A stretch of 10,363 nt of DNA from Pseudomonadota bacterium (GTDB lineage: Bacteria > Pseudomonadota > Gammaproteobacteria > Pseudomonadales > Oleiphilaceae): assembly GCA_023430625.1 (NCBI GenBank), contig JAEZAA010000122.1:1-10363 (forward strand). Reading direction: 5' to 3'. Position numbers and translations under genes: made by a program. The notes beneath the pieces are model-generated. The model was not told where the DNA came from. It worked only from the letters and a program-made list of their open reading frames with translations, and did no database searches. Positions 5,249-10,363 of the stretch are shown in pieces. The first letter of the stretch is position 1. Each line of letters opens with the position of its first letter.

Positions 5249-6547
5249 ATGAATGATGTTGTCGTCGCCCCGGAGTGGCATGCCTGGGCATACACCTGGT
5301 TATTGCTGGCAGGCTTGGTGGTGGGTGCTTGGATTTCCAACTGGATTACCAAGCGTATTCTGGTCCGGGGACTTCACAAGCTGCTGCGCACGACCGCGCC
5401 GGAACGCAGCGGTGAATTTGCCCAGCATGGGGTCATTCCGCGGCTGGCTAATGTGGTGCCGGCTCTGGTGCTGGCCGGTGGGGTGGCGCTGATTCCGGGT
5501 TTGCCGGAGTCTTTCGTCACCGTTGTGCGCAATGTGGCCAATGCCTTCATCATCCTGACCGTCGCCATGGCCATCGGGGCGCTGTTGAATCTGGTCAACT
5601 CCGTCTACCAGCGCCGCCCGGACGCCGCCAACCGGCCCATCAAGGGTTATCTGGAAGTCTTCAAGATCATTGTGTATGCGATCGCGGTGCTGCTGATTAT
5701 TGCCACCCTGGTCGATCGTTCGCCGCTCATCCTGTTGTCGGGATTGGGTGCGCTGGCCGCGGTATTGATGCTGATTTTCCAGGACACGCTGCTGTCGCTG
5801 GTCGCCAGTGTGCAGATCTCCTCCAACGACATGCTGAGGGTCGGGGACTGGATCGAGATGCCCAATCTCAACGCCGACGGATTTGTCACCGATATCGCCT
5901 TGCATACGGTGAAGGTACAGAACTGGGACAAGACCATCACAACGCTCCCCACCAAGCGTCTGATTACGGATCCCTTCAAGAATTGGCGGGGGATGTTCGA
6001 GTCGGGCGGGCGCCGGATTAAACGTTCGATCTACCTCGATCAGAACAGCTTCCGCTTCCTGACCCCGGAAGAGCGCCAGGGTCTGGAGCGCTTTGCACTG
6101 CTGAACGGCTACCTGGAAGAGAAACGCAAGGATTTGGAAGAGTGGAATGCCAAACTGGCCGAACGCGGGCAGGAGCCGGTCAACACGCGGCGCATCACCA
6201 ATATCGGGACGTTCCGCGCATATGTCGAACGGTACCTGCGCAATAATCCCAATATCCATCAGGACATGACCTTTATCGTGCGCCAACTGCAACCGGGTCC
6301 GGAAGGGCTTCCGCTGGAGATTTACTGCTTTACCAATCGCACGGCTTGGGTGGACTACGAAGGGATCCAGGCGGATATCTTCGATCATTTGCTGGCGATC
6401 CTGCCGGAATTCGGCCTGCGGGTATTCCAACAGCCAAGCGGTTCCGATTTTCGCGCCTTGACGTCCGCGAACGGCGCAGCCGCGTCCACTAATCAAGGGC
6501 CCGTCAGTAACTCAGTCGCGAGCCACGGAGGCGGCTTTCCGCTGTAG
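5249..6547 (+). CDS. ybdG: YbdG/MscM-type mechanosensitive channel (MscS superfamily)
   Basis: 432 aa. ATG 5249 follows a strong GAGGAA (5238-5243, spacing 5). Membrane helices are at about 14-32, 66-83, 97-118 and 137-155, then the pore-lining MscS helix SGLGALAAVLMLIFQDTLL (164-182). The MscS beta domain follows (about 188-260) with SNDMLRVGDWIEMP (192-205), TVKVQNWDKTITTLPT (220-235) and FKNWRGMFESGGRRIKRS (243-260). The C-terminal soluble part carries RRITNIGTFRAY (314-325), DMTFIVRQL (339-347), LPLEIYCFTN (354-363) and YEGIQADIFDH (370-380). These closely match E. coli YbdG (as I recall, about 415 aa), which gates with miniconductance (MscM) upon osmotic downshock; the protein sits in the inner membrane and releases solutes. 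Residues from about 405 on form a low-complexity Ala/Ser/Asn/Gly extension lacking in YbdG, and its last codons overlap the opposing RND gene. The position behind the DUF1538-PII-CBS genes fits a shared osmotic/ionic role (inference). Confidence 0.93.
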   Translation: MNDVVVAPEWHAWAYTWLLLAGLVVGAWISNWITKRILVRGLHKLLRTTAPERSGEFAQHGVIPRLANVVPALVLAGGVALIPGLPESFVTVVRNVANAFIILTVAMAIGALLNLVNSVYQRRPDAANRPIKGYLEVFKIIVYAIAVLLIIATLVDRSPLILLSGLGALAAVLMLIFQDTLLSLVASVQISSNDMLRVGDWIEMPNLNADGFVTDIALHTVKVQNWDKTITTLPTKRLITDPFKNWRGMFESGGRRIKRSIYLDQNSFRFLTPEERQGLERFALLNGYLEEKRKDLEEWNAKLAERGQEPVNTRRITNIGTFRAYVERYLRNNPNIHQDMTFIVRQLQPGPEGLPLEIYCFTNRTAWVDYEGIQADIFDHLLAILPEFGLRVFQQPSGSDFRALTSANGAAASTNQGPVSNSVASHGGGFPL

Positions 6548-9500
6548 CAAGGTCACGGTCAGGGCTGGTAGTACGGTCAAGGTGACCAGGGTGGAGCTCA
6601 TCAATCCAAACAGGACGATGGCACCGAGCCCCCGATAAAGCTCGGTGCCTTCGCCTGGCATGAAGACCAGAGGCGCCAGTCCGCAGACCGTGGTGATCGT
6701 GGTCATGATGATCGGACGCAGGCGCGAGCGGACCGCATCATGGGCCGCGTCCAGCAGGTTCGCACCATTCTCCTTCAGATTCTCCAGGGTCCGGTGCACC
6801 ACCAGAATCGGATTGTTCACCACGGTGCCCATCAGGATCAGAAAGCCCAGCATGGAGATCATGTCAAAAGGCTGATGCACCGCGTTGAGACCGAGTGCGG
6901 GTAGCCAGCCGCCGACGCCATTGAGCAGCCAGAGCCCTACGATGCCGCCGGCAACCCCGAGGGGAATGGTGGTCATGATGAGCAGCGGGTAGCCCCAATG
7001 GCTGAAGATGGCGACCATCAGCAGATAGATGATCAACAGGGCGACCAGATAATTGCTCCAGAGCGCTTCCTTGGCCGCCTGCAGTTGATCGCTGGCACCG
7101 GAGATATCGATGGTGACATCCGGCGGTATCAGTCCCTGCTGGCGTAGGGTCTGCATCAGTTGCTCTTCGACCCGTTCGACACCGGTTTCGAGCGGAACGG
7201 TACGCGGCGGAATGATGTTCAGGGTGACGGTGCGACGACCGTTGACCCGGCGCACGGTGCTGGTGTCGACGGTCTGTGTGATGGTGACCAGGCTGCCAAG
7301 TGGCAGCGTGGTGCCTTGTGGCGTCAGGATCGGAAGATGAGCCAGCGTGTCGAGCCGGGCGTTCACCCCGGCCTGGCTGTAGGCATAGATGTCGATCTTG
7401 TCGTCTTCCAGAAAAAATTCGTCGACGAAAGCACCGTCGGTCAGGGCCGCCACCGTGTAGCCGAGATCTTCCGCCGTCAGGCCAAGTTCGGCTGCGCGCT
7501 CCCAGTTTGGTCGCAGCTCCACCAGAGGCTGGGCGAGGGACAGGGTGGACGGCTCAGTCTGGATGTTCGGCTCCTGGAAGATTTCCTCGGCGCGCCGATA
7601 CGCGGCCAGCGCAACCGCGTAGATCCCGTCCAGGCGAGGTCCGGAAATATCCAGGTTGATGCTGCGGGTGCCGCCGTCATTGCTGGAAATGATCGAGCCG
7701 CGCGTCACGAAGGGGCGCATGCCGGGGTACTCGCGGTACTTTGTGTCGAGCACCGCCATGAGCGCGTTCATATGGGCGGGATTGAGCGGTTCAGCAATGA
7801 TGCGGATCTCCTGAGGCTCCACGCTCATGTTGAGGTAGGCCAGCGCCGGCACTTGGCTTTCGCCCCCGTCGAAGCGGGCGGGATCTTCGTCCACGTGTGG
7901 AAGAAAATAATCCTGCAGCTCGCGGGCAATCCGTGACATCTCGCTCAGGTTATAGCCGGGCGGGGCGTTCATGGTGGCGAAGGTCTTGGGTTCCTCGCCT
8001 TCCGGCAGATACTCGGCCGCCGGGGTCAGGAGCAGGATAATCAGGGCCGTTGCCAGCAGGGCCAGCGCCATGGTGGCAACGCGGCGGGGTGCGGTTGCGA
8101 TGAGCCAGACGGTACCTGCCAGCGCCGCTTCGCGCAGTTTTACGGCGCGAGGCGACGGCTCCCTGGTCGACTGAAAGCTGAGGCGGGCGCTGGCCGTGGG
8201 GATGAGCGTGATGGCCACCAGCATGGACATCAGGATCGAGGCGGACACCGCGATGGCGATGTCGGAAAACAGTTGGCCCGCTTCCTCCTGGATAAAGAGC
8301 ACCGGCAGAAACACCAGCACCGTTGTCATGGTGGAGGCCAGCACCGCAGGCCAGACCCGCTGCACGCCAGCCACCGCCGCGCGAAAACGGTCCAGGCCGT
8401 TGCGGCGCTCGCTGACGATGCTTTCCAGCACCACAATGCTGTTGTCCAGGGTCATGCCGATGGCAAAGGCGACTCCCGCCAGGGAAATGACATTGATGGT
8501 CCGGCCTGCCACCAGCAGTCCCAGAAACGCGGCGATGGTACAAATGGGGATGCCGATCACGCCTATGGCGGTGGCTTTGACCGAGCGCAGAAACAGGTAC
8601 ATCACCAGTGTTGCCAGCAGCGCGCCAATGGCCAGGTTCTGCCAGACGTTGGCAACGGAGGCTTCCACGTAGCGGACGTCGTCCGAGGTCAGCTGCATCT
8701 CCATGCCGGCCGGGCGCAGCAGTTGCTCGTTGATGGCATCCACTTCCGGCATCATTGCCCGTTTGATGCTGATCACGTTCGACCCCGTCTCGCGCCGCAC
8801 TGACAGGCTCAGCACGGGCTGCCCATTGACGTAGGATTCGTCGCTGATCTCGAAGTGATCGAGCCGGATGTCGGCCAGCTCGCCGAGGCGGATGATGGCA
8901 TCGCCGTGCCGGGCCACGATGAGCTGTCTCAGGTCGTCCAGGGTCTCGGCGCGGCCGACGGTGCGTAACAGGTAACGGCGCTTGCCTCGTTCCAGTTCGC
9001 CGCCGGACACGTCCCGGTTGCGGGCATTGATCGCCTGGCGGATGTCCAGCACCGTCAAATTCCGTTCGGCCAGGCGTTCCGGGTTCAACAGGATCTGTAT
9101 CTGGCGTTCGGCACCCCCGCCGACCCGGACCTCGGACACGCCGTCGATGCGCTCCATGCGCGTGCGTACGTTGTCTTCGATAAAGTCCCGCATCAGGTCC
9201 ATGTCCAACTGGCGTGGATTGCCTGGCAATGGCGACACCCGAAAGTACATGAACGCGTTGGCGGAAAAGGAAGTGGCCAGGATGCGCGGCTCGTCGACGT
9301 TGATGGGGTAGGAGGGAACCTGGTTGAGCGCGTTGTTCACTTCAATGAGGGTTTCGGTAATATCGACGCCGAAGGGAAATTCCAGCTCGATCTCCGCCCG
9401 CCCGTTGGAGGCCTCGGCCGTGAGCCGCTCCAGATTGGGCACCGTGCGCAGGTATTCCTCCTGCTCGATCAGTATCTCCTTCTCGATATCCTGCGGCGTG

Positions 9501-9655
9501 GCGCCGGGCCAGGTGGTGCGAATGGAAATGGTGCGGACTTCCAGGTCCGGAATCATCTGCACGGGAATACGCAGGGCGGCGAGAATGCCCAGTATCGAGA
9601 TGATCAGCACGATCACCGTCATCAGTACACCCTGTCGAATGATGCCTTCGAACAT
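6512..9655 (-). CDS. RND efflux permease (AcrB/HAE1-type inner-membrane pump)
   Basis: 1047 aa, normal length for an RND pump. ATG 9655-9653 (MFEGIIRQGV) is chosen: GGGAG lies 5 nt upstream at 9661-9665, and the first membrane helix (about 10-28) follows as in all RND permeases. The frame stays open back to 9910, but that stretch overlaps the adaptor gene and encodes non-family sequence. Two repeats of one helix, a periplasmic porter/docking region (about 30-335 and 550-865) and a helix bundle (about 336-490 and 866-1035) are visible. Motifs: IPVQMIPDLEVRTISI (30-45), WPGATPQDIEKEI (49-61), TM4 AIGMTLDNSIVVLESI (398-413), TM10 GTVVNNPILVV (943-953), TM11 RSRLRPIIMTT (976-986). Compared with AcrB, Asp404 matches D407, Arg978 R971 and Thr985 T978, but Asn405 replaces D408 and Asn947 replaces K940. 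It works with the adaptor encoded 16 bp upstream to export substrates using proton flow; the substrate cannot be read from sequence. No outer-membrane channel gene is present. Confidence 0.95.
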   Translation of the reverse strand: MFEGIIRQGVLMTVIVLIISILGILAALRIPVQMIPDLEVRTISIRTTWPGATPQDIEKEILIEQEEYLRTVPNLERLTAEASNGRAEIELEFPFGVDITETLIEVNNALNQVPSYPINVDEPRILATSFSANAFMYFRVSPLPGNPRQLDMDLMRDFIEDNVRTRMERIDGVSEVRVGGGAERQIQILLNPERLAERNLTVLDIRQAINARNRDVSGGELERGKRRYLLRTVGRAETLDDLRQLIVARHGDAIIRLGELADIRLDHFEISDESYVNGQPVLSLSVRRETGSNVISIKRAMMPEVDAINEQLLRPAGMEMQLTSDDVRYVEASVANVWQNLAIGALLATLVMYLFLRSVKATAIGVIGIPICTIAAFLGLLVAGRTINVISLAGVAFAIGMTLDNSIVVLESIVSERRNGLDRFRAAVAGVQRVWPAVLASTMTTVLVFLPVLFIQEEAGQLFSDIAIAVSASILMSMLVAITLIPTASARLSFQSTREPSPRAVKLREAALAGTVWLIATAPRRVATMALALLATALIILLLTPAAEYLPEGEEPKTFATMNAPPGYNLSEMSRIARELQDYFLPHVDEDPARFDGGESQVPALAYLNMSVEPQEIRIIAEPLNPAHMNALMAVLDTKYREYPGMRPFVTRGSIISSNDGGTRSINLDISGPRLDGIYAVALAAYRRAEEIFQEPNIQTEPSTLSLAQPLVELRPNWERAAELGLTAEDLGYTVAALTDGAFVDEFFLEDDKIDIYAYSQAGVNARLDTLAHLPILTPQGTTLPLGSLVTITQTVDTSTVRRVNGRRTVTLNIIPPRTVPLETGVERVEEQLMQTLRQQGLIPPDVTIDISGASDQLQAAKEALWSNYLVALLIIYLLMVAIFSHWGYPLLIMTTIPLGVAGGIVGLWLLNGVGGWLPALGLNAVHQPFDMISMLGFLILMGTVVNNPILVVHRTLENLKENGANLLDAAHDAVRSRLRPIIMTTITTVCGLAPLVFMPGEGTELYRGLGAIVLFGLMSSTLVTLTVLPALTVTLLQRKAASVARD

Positions 9656-9660
9656 GTGTG

Positions 9661-9665
9661 CTCCC
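9661..9665 (-). promoter_or_regulatory. Ribosome binding site that sets the RND permease start
   Basis: GGGAG on the minus strand lies 5 nt before ATG 9655-9653 and immediately after the adaptor gene's stop codon. It supports the 1047 aa permease over the longer frame starting at 9910. Confidence 0.7.
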
Positions 9666-9671
9666 GGACGG

Positions 9672-10363
9672 TTAGGGGGGATTGTGCGGCTGCTCGATGA
9701 GCTCGATGAGCTCGAGGGGCTGACCCTGTTGCAGTAACTCATTGCCGCGGGTGATGACCTCGTCGCCCGCCCGCAGGCCTTCCAGGACTTCCAGCCGGCC
9801 TGCGAAGGCAACACCGATCCGCACCACACGCTCCGCGGCGGTCGGTTGGCGGGTAGCACGATTAACCAGCCACACCGTCTGGCGTCCGTCCGGGTGGCGT
9901 AGGAGCGCATCGGTGGGAATGGTTAGTCCATTTCCCTTCGCCAGATACAGGACGCACTGTACCGCCATGCCGGGCGTCAGGTGCCCGGTCGCCTGCTCTG
10001 AGGCGACCCGCAGGAGAAAGGTACGGGAGTTGGGGTTGTTTACGGGGACAATCGCGGCGACACGCGCGGGCACGGAGCGGGACGTCGGGTTATGCGCTAG
10101 TTGCAGGGAGACTGGCGTGTTCAGGTCGATTCGTGGATAGAACGCCTGGGGCACCTGAAACTCCATCAGCAGATCATCCAGGGCGGTCAGCTCGTAGACG
10201 GCCATGCCCGGATCGATCCATTCGCCAGTCTCGGCCAGGCGTTGGCTGATGACGCCGGCAAAGGGCGCTTTGACCTCATGACGCTCCAGTACAGCCTGTT
10301 GGTGGTTCTGGTGAGCCTGCAGCCGGGCCAGGGTCGCCTCCTTCATACGCACTTCCGCTTCCA
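9672..10363 (-). CDS. RND efflux periplasmic adaptor (membrane fusion protein), 5' end cut by window
   Basis: 229 C-terminal residues are visible and the frame continues past the right edge (EAEVRMKEAT...), so the GTG at 10352 is not the true start; the signal peptide, first lipoyl half and most of the coiled-coil hairpin are missing. What is seen (numbering from the window edge): the end of the second hairpin helix (1-28); the lipoyl half HEVKAPFAGVISQRL (28-42) with the usual KAPFAG signature and GEWIDPG (46-52); the beta-barrel domain (about 60-145), including LTPGMAVQ (128-135); and a membrane-proximal domain (about 147-215), with TIPTDALL (147-154) and LEGLRAGDEVITRG (193-206). Adaptors bridge the inner-membrane pump and the outer-membrane channel in the periplasm. 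The next gene, 16 bp downstream, is the permease, so the two form one operon whose promoter is outside the window. The chain ends in an unusual LELIELIEQ repeat. Confidence 0.93.
   Translation of the reverse strand, partial: EAEVRMKEATLARLQAHQNHQQAVLERHEVKAPFAGVISQRLAETGEWIDPGMAVYELTALDDLLMEFQVPQAFYPRIDLNTPVSLQLAHNPTSRSVPARVAAIVPVNNPNSRTFLLRVASEQATGHLTPGMAVQCVLYLAKGNGLTIPTDALLRHPDGRQTVWLVNRATRQPTAAERVVRIGVAFAGRLEVLEGLRAGDEVITRGNELLQQGQPLELIELIEQPHNPP
9693..9716. repeat. 9 bp tandem repeat at the 3' end of the adaptor gene
   Basis: CTCGATGAG occurs at 9693-9701 and 9702-9710 and is followed by a partial third copy, CTCGAG (9711-9716). On the coding (minus) strand the unit is in frame and gives LELIELIEQ near the adaptor C-terminus. 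Its length is a multiple of three, so gain or loss of a unit by slippage would change the tail without shifting the frame. Confidence 0.75.

Noticed and set aside
5300..6496. 398-codon open frame antisense to ybdG
   Set aside because: Its composition (rich in Gln, His, Arg, Asp) is typical of the antisense of a GC-rich coding region, no domain is recognisable, and the sense frame is a clear YbdG homologue.
7160..7936. 258-codon plus-strand frame within the RND gene
   Set aside because: Antisense shadow of the permease; no start context or recognisable motif, while the minus-strand frame has continuous RND motifs.
9656..9910. 85-residue N-terminal extension of the RND permease frame
   Set aside because: It overlaps the adaptor gene in another frame, contains a serine run that merely reflects the 9 bp repeat, and lacks a ribosome site; GGGAG plus MFEGIIRQGV at 9655 is the family-typical start.
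1..10363. CRISPR array, tRNA/rRNA, insertion sequence or integrase
   Set aside because: No spaced repeats, RNA gene signatures, terminal inverted repeats with a transposase or attachment duplications were seen on either strand.

Overview
The window reads as chromosomal DNA of a GC-rich gammaproteobacterium, possibly marine or halophilic. This rests on gene content only: a type VI secretion spike module, a DUF1538 (UmpAB-like) antiporter pair, an Escherichia coli YbdG-like channel and an RND efflux pump. No rRNA, tRNA, CRISPR array, insertion sequence or integrase was recognised, and no gap between genes exceeds about 240 bases.

Layout. (1) Positions 1-2490, minus strand: a type VI secretion module. 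A well-formed sigma70-like promoter at 2568-2596 drives vgrG (spike tip), followed by a DUF4123 adaptor/chaperone gene that runs off the left edge. The effector they serve should lie further left. (2) Positions 2730-6547, plus strand: five genes in one direction. Two are paralogous DUF1538 membrane proteins (umpA-like, umpB-like). They are followed by a PII-like trimeric signalling protein, a small two-CBS protein whose start codon overlaps the PII stop (ATGA), and a YbdG/MscM-type mechanosensitive channel. (3) Positions 6512-10363, minus strand: an RND efflux permease and its upstream periplasmic adaptor, which is cut by the right edge. The permease gene overlaps the channel gene tail to tail by 36 bp.

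The central block is the most interesting part. I recall that DUF1538 pairs were reported as two-component Na+(Li+,K+)/H+ antiporters in Halomonas. Placing such a pair beside two probable nucleotide-sensing proteins (PII-like and CBS) and an osmotic-release channel suggests a cation/osmotic homeostasis module whose transport is gated by adenylate or another nucleotide signal. The regulatory link is inference from gene order. The PII-like protein has no tyrosine at all, so it cannot be controlled by classical GlnD uridylylation.

Smaller points are a hydrophobic leader-like reading frame between umpB and the PII gene that is broken by one TAA, a Cys-rich C-terminus on VgrG, a low-complexity C-terminal extension on the channel that runs into the pump gene, and non-AcrB residues in the proton-relay positions of the RND pump.
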